A DNA stretch of 64,000 nt from Aphanomyces cochlioides (Eukaryota > Oomycota > Saprolegniomycetes > Saprolegniales > Verrucalvaceae): assembly GCA_019828595.1 (NCBI GenBank), contig JAHQRK010000011.1:1550001-1614000 (forward strand), written 5' to 3'. The notes below the pieces were generated by a model. It was not told the DNA's origin, did not search any database, and saw nothing but the letters and a program-made list of their open reading frames with translations. Of the stretch, positions 23,601-35,600 are shown one piece after another; position 1 is the stretch's first letter, and each line of letters starts with the position of its first letter. Position numbers and translations under genes: made by a program.

Positions 23601-26600
23601 GTGGTGGTAGTGTGCGTCGTGGTAGTTGGTGTCGTGGTAGTTGGCATCGTGGTGGTGTCAACCGGAGACGACGTGGAGGGAGCTGTTGTGTCTGGTGGAG
23701 ACGCCGTGGGTGTTGCTGTCGTGTCGGGTGGCATGGTGATGGTGTTGTCGGTGGGAGATGGCGTTGTGGTGGACGGTGTGGTTTGGTTGTTGTCGGTGTA
23801 GTCGTCGACGGGGGATGGCGTGATGGAGACATTGGATGTGTTGGTCAATGGAGCGAGTGTGGTGACGTCTGGAGGTGTCGTGGTAGTGTGCGTCGTGGTA
23901 GTTGGTGTCGTGGTAGTGTGCGTCGTAGTAGCTGGTGTCGTGGTAGTTGGCATCGTGGTGGTGTCAACCGGAGACGACGTGGAGGGAGCTGTTGTGTCTG
24001 GTGGAGACGCCGTGGGTGTTGCTGTCGTGTCGGGTGGCATGGTGATGGTGTTGTCGGTGGGAGATGGCGTTGTGGTGGACGGTGTGGTTTGGTTGTTGTC
24101 GGTGTAGTCGTCGACGGGGGATGGCGTGATGGAGACATTGGATGTGTTGGTCAATGGAGCGAGTGTGGTGACGTCTGGAGGTGTCGTGGTAGTGTGCGTC
24201 GTTGTAGTTGGTGTGGTGGTAGTGTGCGTCGTTGTAGTTGGTGTGGTGGTAGTTGGCATCGTGGTGGTGTCAACCGGAGACGACGTGGAGGGAGCTGTTG
24301 TGTCTGGTGGAGACGCCGTGGGTGTTGCTGTCGTGTCGGGTGGCATGGTGATGGTGTTGTCGGTGGGAGATGGCGTTGTGGTGGACGGTGTGGTTTGGTT
24401 GTTGTCGGTGTAGTCGTCGACGGGGGATGGCGTGATGGAGACATTGGATGTGTTGGTCAATGGAGCGAGTGTGGTGACGTCTGGAGGTGTCGTGGTAGTG
24501 TGCGTCGTGGTAGTTGGTGTCGTGGTAGTGTGCGTCGTAGTAGCTGGTGTCGTGGTAGTTGGCATCGTGGTGGTGTCAACCGGAGACGACGTGGAGGGAG
24601 CTGTTGTGTCTGGTGGAGACGCCGTGGGTGTTGCTGTCGTGTCGGGTGGCATGGTGATGGTGTTGTCGGTGGGAGATGGCGTTGTGGTGGACGGTGTGGT
24701 TTGGTTGTTGTCGGTGTAGTCGTCGACGGGGGATGGCGTGATGGAGACATTGGATGTGTTGGTCAATGGAGCGAGTGTGGTGACGTCTGGAGGTGTCGTG
24801 GTAGTGTGCGTCGTGGTAGTTGGTGTCGTGGTAGTGTGCGTCGTAGTAGCTGGTGTCGTGGTAGTTGGCATCGTGGTGGTGTCAACCGGAGACGACGTGG
24901 AGGGAGCTGTTGTGTCTGGTGGAGACGCCGTGGGTGTTGCTGTCGTGTCGGGTGGCATGGTGATGGTGTTGTCGGTGGGAGATGGCGTTGTGGTGGACGG
25001 TGTGGTTTGGTTGTTGTCGGTGTAGTCGTCGACGGGGGATGGCGTGATGGAGACATTGGATGTGTTGGTCAATGGAGCGAGTGTGGTGACGTCTGGAGGT
25101 GTCGTGGTAGTGTGCGTCGTGGTAGTGTGCGTCGTGGTAGTTGGTGTCGTGGTAGTTGGCATCGTGGTGGTGTCAACCGGAGACGACGTGGAGGGAGCTG
25201 TTGTGTCTGGTGGAGACGCCGTGGGTGTTGCTGTCGTGTCGGGTGGCATGGTGATGGTGTTGTCGGTGGGAGATGGCGTTGTGGTGGACGGTGTGGTTTG
25301 GTTGTTGTCGGTGTAGTCGTCGACGGGGGATGGCGTGATGGAGACATTGGATGTGTTGGTCAATGGAGCGAGTGTGGTGACGTCTGGAGGTGTCGTGGTA
25401 GTGTGCGTCGTGGTAGTTGGTGTCGTGGTAGTGTGCGTCGTAGTAGCTGGTGTCGTGGTAGTTGGCATCGTGGTGGTGTCAACCGGAGACGACGTGGAGG
25501 GAGCTGTTGTGTCTGGTGGAGACGCCGTGGGTGTTGCTGTCGTGTCGGGTGGCATGGTGATGGTGTTGTCGGTGGGAGATGGCGTTGTGGTGGACGGTGT
25601 GGTTTGGTTGTTGTCGGTGTAGTCGTCGACGGGGGATGGCGTGATGGAGACATTGGATGTGTTGGTCAATGGAGCGAGTGTGGTGACGTCTGGAGGTGTC
25701 GTGGTAGTGTGCGTCGTGGTAGTTGGTGTGGTGGTAGTGTGCGTCGTGGTAGCTGGTGTCGTGGTAGTTGGCATCGTGGTGGTGTCAGCCGGAGACGACG
25801 TGGAGGGAGCTGTTGTGTCTGGTGGAGACGCCGTGGGTGTTGCTGTCGTGTCGGGTGGCATGGTGATGGTGTTGTCGGTGGGAGATGGCGTTGTGGTGGA
25901 CGGTGTGGTTTGGTTGTTGTCGGTGTAGTCGTCGACGGGGGATGGCGTGATGGAGACATTGGATGTGTTGGTCAATGGAGCGAGTGTGGTGACGTCTGGA
26001 GGTGTCGTGGTAGTGTGCGTCGTGGTAGTGTGCGTCGTGGTAGTGTGCGTCGTGGTAGTTGGTGTCGTGGTAGTTGGCATCGTGGTGGTGTCAACCGGAG
26101 ACGACGTGGAGGGAGCTGTTGTGTCTGGTGGAGACGCCGTGGGTGTTGCTGTCGTGTCGGGTGGCATGGTGATGGTGTTGTCGGTGGGAGATGGCGTTGT
26201 GGTGGACGGTGTGGTTTGGTTGTTGTCGGTGTAGTCGTCGACGGGGGATGGCGTGATGGAGACATTGGATGTGTTGGTCAATGGAGCGAGTGTGGTGACG
26301 TCTGGAGGTGTCGTGGTAGTGTGCGTCGTGGTAGTGTGCGTCGTGGTAGTGTGCGTCGTGGTAGTTGGTGTCGTGGTGGTGTCAGCCGGAGACGACGTGG
26401 AGGGAGCTGTTGTGTCTGGTGGAGACGCCGTGGGTGTTTCTGTCGTGTCGGGTGGCATGGTGATGGTGTTGTCGGTGGGAGATGGCGTTGTGGTGGACGG
26501 TGTGGTTTGGTTGTTGTCGGTGTAGTCGTCGACGGGGGATGGCGTGATGGAGACATTGGATGTGTTGGTCAATGGAGCGAGTGTGGTGACGTCTGGAGGT

Positions 26601-29600
26601 GTCGTGGTAGTGTGCGTCGTGGTAGTGTGCGTCGTGGTAGTGTGCGTCGTGGTAGTTGGTGTCGTGGTAGTTGGCATCGTGGTGGTGTCAACCGGAGACG
26701 ACGTGGAGGGAGCTGTTGTGTCTGGTGGAGACGCCGTGGGTGTTGCTGTCGTGTCGGGTGGCATGGTGATGGTGTTGTCGGTGGGAGATGGCGTTGTGGT
26801 GGACGGTGTGGTTTGGTTGTTGTCGGTGTAGTCGTCGACGGGGGATGGCGTGATGGAGACATTGGATGTGTTGGTCAATGGAGCGAGTGTGGTGACGTCT
26901 GGAGGTGTCGTGGTAGTGTGCGTCGTGGTAGTTGGTGTCGTGGTAGTGTGCGTCGTGGTAGCTGGTGTCGTGGTAGTTGGCATCGTGGTGGTGTCAACCG
27001 GAGACGACGTGGAGGGAGCTGTTGTGTCTGGTGGAGACGCCGTGGGTGTTGCTGTCGTGTCGGGTGGCATGGTGATGGTGTTGTCGGTGGGAGATGGCGT
27101 TGTGGTGGACGGTGTGGTTTGGTTGTTGTCGGTGTAGTCGTCGACGGGGGATGGCGTGATGGAGACATTGGATGTGTTGGTCAATGGAGCGAGTGTGGTG
27201 ACGTCTGGAGGTGTCGTGGTAGTGTGCGTCGTGGTAGTTGGTGTGGTGGTAGTGTGCGTCGTGGTAGTTGGTGTCGTGGTAGTTGGCATCGTGGTGGTGT
27301 CAACCGGAGACGACGTGGAGGGAGCTGTTGTGTCTGGTGGAGACGCCGTGGGTGTTGCTGTCGTGTCGGGTGGCATGGTGATGGTGTTGTCGGTGGGAGA
27401 TGGCGTTGTGGTGGACGGTGTGGTTTGGTTGTTGTCGGTGTAGTCGTCGACGGGGGATGGCGTGATGGAGACATTGGATGTGTTGGTCAATGGAGCGAGT
27501 GTGGTGACGTCTGGAGGTGTCGTGGTAGTGTGCGTCGTGGTAGTGTGCGTCGTGGTAGTGTGCGTCGTGGTAGTTGGTGTCGTGGTAGTTGGCATCGTGG
27601 TGGTGTCAACCGGAGACGACGTGGAGGGAGCTGTTGTGTCTGGTGGAGACGCCGTGGGTGTTGCTGTCGTGTCGGGTGGCATGGTGATGGTGTTGTCGGT
27701 GGGAGATGGCGTTGTGGTGGACGGTGTGGTTTGGTTGTTGTCGGTGTAGTCGTCGACGGGGGATGGCGTGATGGAGACATTGGATGTGTTGGTCAATGGA
27801 GCGAGTGTGGTGACGTCTGGAGGTGTCGTGGTAGTGTGCGTCGTGGTAGTGTGCGTCGTGGTAGTGTGCGTCGTGGTAGTTGGTGTCGTGGTAGTTGGCA
27901 TCGTGGTGGTGTCAGCCGGAGACGACGTGGAGGGAGCTGTTGTGTCTGGTGGAGACGCCGTGGGTGTTGCTGTCGTGTCGGGTGGCATGGTGATGGTGTT
28001 GTCGGTGGGAGATGGCGTTGTGGTGGACGGTGTGGTTTGGTTGTTGTCGGTGTAGTCGTCGACGGGGGATGGCGTGATGGAGACATTGGATGTGTTGGTC
28101 AATGGAGCGAGTGTGGTGACGTCTGGAGGTGTCGTGGTAGTGTGCGTCGTGGTAGTGTGCGTCGTGGTAGTGTGCGTCGTGGTAGTTGGTGTCGTGGTAG
28201 TTGGCATCGTGGTGGTGTCAACCGGAGACGACGTGGAGGGAGCTGTTGTGTCTGGTGGAGACGCCGTGGGTGTTGCTGTCGTGTCGGGTGGCATGGTGAT
28301 GGTGTTGTCGGTGGGAGATGGCGTTGTGGTGGACGGTGTGGTTTGGTTGTTGTCGGTGTAGTCGTCGACGGGGGATGGCGTGATGGAGACATTGGATGTG
28401 TTGGTCAATGGAGCGAGTGTGGTGACGTCTGGAGGTGTCGTGGTAGTGTGCGTCGTGGTAGTGTGCGTCGTGGTAGTGTGCGTCGTGGTAGTTGGTGTCG
28501 TGGTGGTGTCAGCCGGAGACGACGTGGAGGGAGCTGTTGTGTCTGGTGGAGACGCCGTGGGTGTTTCTGTCGTGTCGGGTGGCATGGTGATGGTGTTGTC
28601 GGTGGGAGATGGCGTTGTGGTGGACGGTGTGGTTTGGTTGTTGTCGGTGTAGTCGTCGACGGGGGATGGCGTGATGGAGACATTGGATGTGTTGGTCAAT
28701 GGAGCGAGTGTGGTGACGTCTGGAGGTGTCGTGGTAGTGTGCGTCGTTGTAGTTGGTGTGGTGGTAGTGTGCGTCGTGGTAGTTGGTGTCGTGGTAGTTG
28801 GCATCGTGGTGGTGTCAACCGGAGACGACGTGGAGGGAGCTGTTGTGTCTGGTGGAGACGCCGTGGGTGTTGCTGTCGTGTCGGGTGGCATGGTGATGGT
28901 GTTGTCGGTGGGAGATGGCGTTGTGGTGGACGGTGTGGTTTGGTTGTTGTCGGTGTAGTCGTCGACGGGGGATGGCGTGATGGAGACATTGGATGTGTTG
29001 GTCAATGGAGCGAGTGTGGTGACGTCTGGAGGTGTCGTGGTAGTGTGCGTCGTTGTAGTTGGTGTGGTGGTAGTGTGCGTCGTGGTAGTTGGTGTCGTGG
29101 TAGTTGGCATCGTGGTGGTGTCAACCGGAGACGACGTGGAGGGAGCTGTTGTGTCTGGTGGAGACGCCGTGGGTGTTGCTGTCGTGTCGGGTGGCATGGT
29201 GATGGTGTTGTCGGTGGGAGATGGCGTTGTGGTGGACGGTGTGGTTTGGTTGTTGTCGGTGTAGTCGTCGACGGGGGATGGCGTGATGGAGACATTGGAT
29301 GTGTTGGTCAATGGAGCGAGTGTGGTGACGTCTGGAGGTGTCGTGGTAGTGTGCGTCGTTGTAGTTGGTGTGGTGGTAGTGTGCGTCGTTGTAGTTGGTG
29401 TGGTGGTAGTTGGCATCGTGGTGGTGTCAACCGGAGACGACGTGGAGGGAGCTGTTGTGTCTGGTGGAGACGCCGTGGGTGTTGCTGTCGTGTCGGGTGG
29501 CATGGTGATGGTGTTGTCGGTGGGAGATGGCGTTGTGGTGGACGGTGTGGTTTGGTTGTTGTCGGTGTAGTCGTCGACGGGGGATGGCGTGATGGAGACA

Positions 29601-32600
29601 TTGGATGTGTTGGTCAATGGAGCGAGTGTGGTGACGTCTGGAGGTGTCGTGGTAGTGTGCGTCGTTGTAGTTGGTGTGGTGGTAGTGTGCGTCGTGGTAG
29701 TTGGTGTCGTGGTAGTTGGCATCGTGGTGGTGTCAACCGGAGACGACGTGGAGGGAGCTGTTGTGTCTGGTGGAGACGCCGTGGGTGTTGCTGTCGTGTC
29801 GGGTGGCATGGTGATGGTGTTGTCGGTGGGAGATGGCGTTGTGGTGGACGGTGTGGTTTGGTTGTTGTCGGTGTAGTCGTCGACGGGGGATGGCGTGATG
29901 GAGACATTGGATGTGTTGGTCAATGGAGCGAGTGTGGTGACGTCTGGAGGTGTCGTGGTAGTGTGCGTCGTTGTAGTTGGTGTGGTGGTAGTTGGTGTCG
30001 TGGTAGTTGGCATCGTGGTGGTGTCAACCGGAGACGACGTGGAGGGAGCTGTTGTGTCTGGTGGAGACGCCGTGGGTGTTGCTGTCGTGTCGGGTGCCAT
30101 GGTGATGGTGTTGTCGGTGGGAGATGGCGTTGTGGTGGACGGTGTGGTTTGGTTGTTGTCGGTGTAGTCGTCGACGGGGGATGGCGTGATGGAGACATTG
30201 GATGTGTTGGTCAATGGAGCGAGTGTGGTGACGTCTGGAGGTGTCGTGGTAGTGTGCGTCGTGGTAGTGTGCGTCGTGGTAGTGTGCGTCGTGGTAGTTG
30301 GTGTCGTGGTAGTTGGCATCGTGGTGGTGTCAACCGGAGACGACGTGGAGGGAGCTGTTGTGTCTGGTGGAGACGCCGTGGGTGTTGCTGTCGTGTCGGG
30401 TGGCATGGTGATGGTGTTGTCGGTGGGAGATGGCGTTGTGGTGGACGGTGTGGTTTGGTTGTTGTCGGTGTAGTCGTCGACGGGGGATGGCGTGATGGAG
30501 ACATTGGATGTGTTGGTCAATGGAGCGAGTGTGGTGACGTCTGGAGGTGTCGTGGTAGTGTGCGTCGTAGTAGTTGGTGTGGTGGTAGTGTGCGTCGTGG
30601 TAGCTGGTGTCGTGGTAGTTGGCATCGTGGTGGTGTCAACCGGAGACGACGTGGAGGGAGCTGTTGTGTCTGGTGGAGACGCCGTGGGTGTTGCTGTCGT
30701 GTCGGGTGGCATGGTGATGGTGTTGTCGGTGGGAGATGGCGTTGTGGTGGACGGTGTGGTTTGGTTGTTGTCGGTGTAGTCGTCGACGGGGGATGGCGTG
30801 ATGGAGACATTGGATGTGTTGGTCAATGGAGCGAGTGTGGTGACGTCTGGAGGTGTCGTGGTAGTGTGCGTCGTAGTAGTTGGTGTGGTGGTAGTGTGCG
30901 TCGTGGTAGCTGGTGTCGTGGTAGTTGGCATCGTGGTGGTGTCAACCGGAGACGACGTGGAGGGAGCTGTTGTGTCTGGTGGAGACGCCGTGGGTGTTGC
31001 TGTCGTGTCGGGTGGCATGGTGATGGTGTTGTCGGTGGGAGATGGCGTTGTGGTGGACGGTGTGGTTTGGTTGTTGTCGGTGTAGTCGTCGACGGGGGAT
31101 GGCGTGATGGAGACATTGGATGTGTTGGTCAATGGAGCGAGTGTGGTGACGTCTGGAGGTGTCGTGGTAGTGTGCGTCGTAGTAGTTGGTGTGGTGGTAG
31201 TGTGCGTCGTGGTAGCTGGTGTCGTGGTAGTTGGCATCGTGGTGGTGTCAACCGGAGACGACGTGGAGGGAGCTGTTGTGTCTGGTGGAGACGCCGTGGG
31301 TGTTGCTGTCGTGTCGGGTGGCATGGTGATGGTGTTGTCGGTGGGAGATGGCGTTGTGGTGGACGGTGTGGTTTGGTTGTTGTCGGTGTAGTCGTCGACG
31401 GGGGATGGCGTGATGGAGACATTGGATGTGTTGGTCAATGGAGCGAGTGTGGTGACGTCTGGAGGTGTCGTGGTAGTGTGCGTCGTTGTAGTTGGTGTGG
31501 TGGTAGTGTGCGTCGTGGTAGTTGGTGTCGTGGTAGTTGGCATCGTGGTGGTGTCAACCGGAGACGACGTGGAGGGAGCTGTTGTGTCTGGTGGAGACGC
31601 CGTGGGTGTTGCTGTCGTGTCGGGTGGCATGGTGATGGTGTTGTCGGTGGGAGATGGCGTTGTGGTGGACGGTGTGGTTTGGTTGTTGTCGGTGTAGTCG
31701 TCGACGGGGGATGGCGTGATGGAGACATTGGATGTGTTGGTCAATGGAGCGAGTGTGGTGACGTCTGGAGGTGTCGTGGTAGTGTGCGTCGTAGTAGTTG
31801 GTGTGGTGGTAGTGTGCGTCGTGGTAGCTGGTGTCGTGGTAGTTGGCATCGTGGTGGTGTCAACCGGAGACGACGTGGAGGGAGCTGTTGTGTCTGGTGG
31901 AGACGCCGTGGGTGTTGCTGTCGTGTCGGGTGGCATGGTGATGGTGTTGTCGGTGGGAGATGGCGTTGTGGTGGACGGTGTGGTTTGGTTGTTGTCGGTG
32001 TAGTCGTCGACGGGGGATGGCGTGATGGAGACATTGGATGTGTTGGTCAATGGAGCGAGTGTGGTGACGTCTGGAGGTGTCGTGGTAGTGTGCGTCGTAG
32101 TAGTTGGTGTGGTGGTAGTGTGCGTCGTGGTAGCTGGTGTCGTGGTAGTTGGCATCGTGGTGGTGTCAACCGGAGACGACGTGGAGGGAGCTGTTGTGTC
32201 TGGTGGAGACGCCGTGGGTGTTGCTGTCGTGTCGGGTGGCATGGTGATGGTGTTGTCGGTGGGAGATGGCGTTGTGGTGGACGGTGTGGTTTGGTTGTTG
32301 TCGGTGTAGTCGTCGACGGGGGATGGCGTGATGGAGACATTGGATGTGTTGGTCAATGGAGCGAGTGTGGTGACGTCTGGAGGTGTCGTGGTAGTGTGCG
32401 TCGTTGTAGTTGGTGTGGTGGTAGTGTGCGTCGTGGTAGTTGGTGTCGTGGTAGTTGGCATCGTGGTGGTGTCAACCGGAGACGACGTGGAGGGAGCTGT
32501 TGTGTCTGGTGGAGACGCCGTGGGTGTTGCTGTCGTGTCGGGTGGCATGGTGATGGTGTTGTCGGTGGGAGATGGCGTTGTGGTGGACGGTGTGGTTTGG

Positions 32601-35600
32601 TTGTTGTCGGTGTAGTCGTCGACGGGGGATGGCGTGATGGAGACATTGGATGTGTTGGTCAATGGAGCGAGTGTGGTGACGTCTGGAGGTGTCGTGGTAG
32701 TGTGCGTCGTAATAGTTGGTGTGGTGGTAGTGTGCGTCGTGGTAGCTGGTGTCGTGGTAGTTGGCATCGTGGTGGTGTCAACCGGAGACGACGTGGAGGG
32801 AGCTGTTGTGTCTGGTGGAGACGCCGTGGGTGTTGCTGTCGTGTCGGGTGGCATGGTGATGGTGTTGTCGGTGGGAGATGGCGTTGTGGTGGACGGTGTG
32901 GTTTGGTTGTTGTCGGTGTAGTCGTCGACGGGGGATGGCGTGATGGAGACATTGGATGTGTTGGTCAATGGAGCGAGTGTGGTGACGTCTGGAGGTGTCG
33001 TGGTAGTGTGCGTCGTAGTAGTTGGTGTGGTGGTAGTGTGCGTCGTGGTAGCTGGTGTCGTGGTAGTTGGCATCGTGGTGGTGTCAACCGGAGACGACGT
33101 GGAGGGAGCTGTTGTGTCTGGTGGAGACGCCGTGGGTGTTGCTGTCGTGTCGGGTGGCATGGTGATGGTGTTGTCGGTGGGAGATGGCGTTGTGGTGGAC
33201 GGTGTGGTTTGGTTGTTGTCGGTGTAGTCGTCGACGGGGGATGGCGTGATGGAGACATTGGATGTGTTGGTCAATGGAGCGAGTGTGGTGACGTCTGGAG
33301 GTGTCGTGGTAGTGTGCGTCGTGGTAGTGTGCGTCGTGGTAGTGTGCGTCGTGGTAGTTGGTGTCGTGGTAGTTGGCATCGTGGTGGTGTCAACCGGAGA
33401 CGACGTGGAGGGAGCTGTTGTGTCTGGTGGAGACGCCGTGGGTGTTGCTGTCGTGTCGGGTGGCATGGTGATGGTGTTGTCGGTGGGAGATGGCGTTGTG
33501 GTGGACGGTGTGGTTTGGTTGTTGTCGGTGTAGTCGTCGACGGGGGATGGCGTGATGGAGACATTGGATGTGTTGGTCAATGGAGCGAGTGTGGTGACGT
33601 CTGGAGGTGTCGTGGTAGTGTGCGTCGTTGTAGTTGGTGTGGTGGTAGTGTGCGTCGTGGTAGTTGGTGTCGTGGTAGTTGGCATCGTGGTGGTGTCAAC
33701 CGGAGACGACGTGGAGGGAGCTGTTGTGTCTGGTGGAGACGCCGTGGGTGTTGCTGTCGTGTCGGGTGGCATGGTGATGGTGTTGTCGGTGGGAGATGGC
33801 GTTGTGGTGGACGGTGTGGTTTGGTTGTTGTCGGTGTAGTCGTCGACGGGGGATGGCGTGATGGAGACATTGGATGTGTTGGTCAATGGAGCGAGTGTGG
33901 TGACGTCTGGAGGTGTCGTGGTAGTGTGCGTCGTGGTAGTGTGCGTCGTGGTAGTTGGTGTCGTGGTGGTGTCAGCCGGAGACGACGTGGAGGGAGCTGT
34001 TGTGTCTGGTGGAGACGCCGTGGGTGTTGCTGTCGTGTCGGGTGGCATGGTGATGGTGTTGTCGGTGGGAGATGGCGTTGTGGTGGACGGTGTGGTTTGG
34101 TTGTTGTCGGTGTAGTCGTCGACGGGGGATGGCGTGATGGAGACATTGGATGTGTTGGTCAATGGAGCGAGTGTGGTGACGTCTGGAGGTGTCGTGGTAG
34201 TGTGCGTCGTGGTAGTTGGTGTCGTGGTGGTGTCAGCCGGAGACGACGTGGAGGGAGCTGTTGTGTCTGGTGGAGACGCCGTGGGTGTTGCTGTCGTGTC
34301 GGGTGGCATGGTGATGGTGTTGTCGGTGGGAGATGGCGTTGTGGTGGACGGTGTGGTTTGGTTGTTGTCGGTGTAGTCGTCGACGGGGGATGGCGTGATG
34401 GAGACATTGGATGTGTTGGTCAATGGAGCGAGTGTGGTGACGTCTGGAGGTGTCGTGGTAGTGTGCGTCGTTGTAGTTGGTGTGGTGGTAGTGTGCGTCG
34501 TGGTAGCTGGTGTCGTGGTAGCTGGTGTCGTGGTAGTTGGCATCGTGGTGGTGTCAACCGGAGACGACGTGGAGGGAGCTGTTGTGTCTGGTGGAGACGC
34601 CGTGGGTGTTGCTGTCGTGTCGGGTGGCATGGTGATGGTGTTGTCGGTGGGAGATGGCGTTGTGGTGGACGGTGTGGTTTGGTTGTTGTCGGTGTAGTCG
34701 TCGACGGGGGATGGCGTGATGGAGACATTGGATGTGTTGGTCAATGGAGCGAGTGTGGTGACGTCTGGAGGTGTCGTGGTAGTGTGCGTCGTTGTAGTTG
34801 GTGTGGTGGTAGTGTGCGTCGTGGTAGTTGGTGTCGTGGTAGTTGGCATCGTGGTGGTGTCAACCGGAGACGACGTGGAGGGAGCTGTTGTGTCTGGTGG
34901 AGACGCCGTGGGTGTTGCTGTCGTGTCGGGTGGCATGGTGATGGTGTTGTCGGTGGGAGATGGCGTTGTGGTGGACGGTGTGGTTTGGTTGTTGTCGGTG
35001 TAGTCGTCGACGGGGGATGGCGTGATGGAGACATTGGATGTGTTGGTCAATGGAGTGAGTGTGGTGACGTCTGGAGGTGTCGTGGTAGTGTGCGTCGTGG
35101 TAGTTGGTGTCGTGGTAGTTGGTGTCGTGGTAGTTGGCATCGTGGTGGTGTCAGCCGGAGACGACGTGGAGGGAGCTGTTGTGTCTGGTGGAGACGCCGT
35201 GGGTGTTGCTGTCGTGTCGGGTGGCATGGTGATGGTGTTGTCGGTGGGAGATGGCGTTGTGGTGGACGGTGTGGTTTGGTTTGTGATCCATGTTATAGTC
35301 GAATTACTTGCTGCTGTTGCTGTTGTTTTTGGCACTGATATTGTGCTGGGTAGTGGGGCCCATGTAGGAAGTTTTGTTTCGTTGGTATAATTTGTGTACT
35401 GGGGTTCCATGGTTGTATCATGTGGGAGGAGGGGTCCAAACGTAGGTGCTTGGCTTGAAGTCACTGTTGTATTTATCGCTATGGCTCCAAATGGATCTGG
35501 AGAATCATTCGTTGAGTTAAATTCAATCGTAGGTGGAGATGAACGCGAGGGATTTGAAGAACTTTGTGGTTGTTGAAGAGTTGATACAACGACTGTTGTT

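Larger units (their letters stand above)
5979..35281 (-). repeat. Tandem array of about 98 units of about 306 bp
   Basis: Nearly identical units fill 29.3 kb. Measured between successive copies of the GATGGAGACATTGG landmark on the plus strand, 96 unit starts run from 6081 to 35022. Two units hold an extra internal copy, giving about 98. Unit lengths are 261, 276, 291, 306, 321 and 336 bp, always differing by multiples of 15 bp. The difference comes from gain or loss of a 15-bp sub-block encoding PTTTT or HTTTT. Outside that zone the units differ by only scattered single bases. All lengths are multiples of three, so the frame is preserved. The plus strand is strongly G/T-biased and C/A-poor. 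The array is the coding body of the giant mucin gene. Confidence 0.95.

Noticed and set aside
5979..35281. CRISPR or satellite array
   Set aside because: No spacers, units are about 300 bp, and the frame encodes one continuous Thr/Pro-rich protein.
6044..35338. Plus-strand frame of more than 9,700 codons called as a gene
   Set aside because: It starts without ATG, has an implausible Cys/Trp/Arg composition, and is fully explained as the antisense of a stop-free repeat unit. Kept only as a finding.
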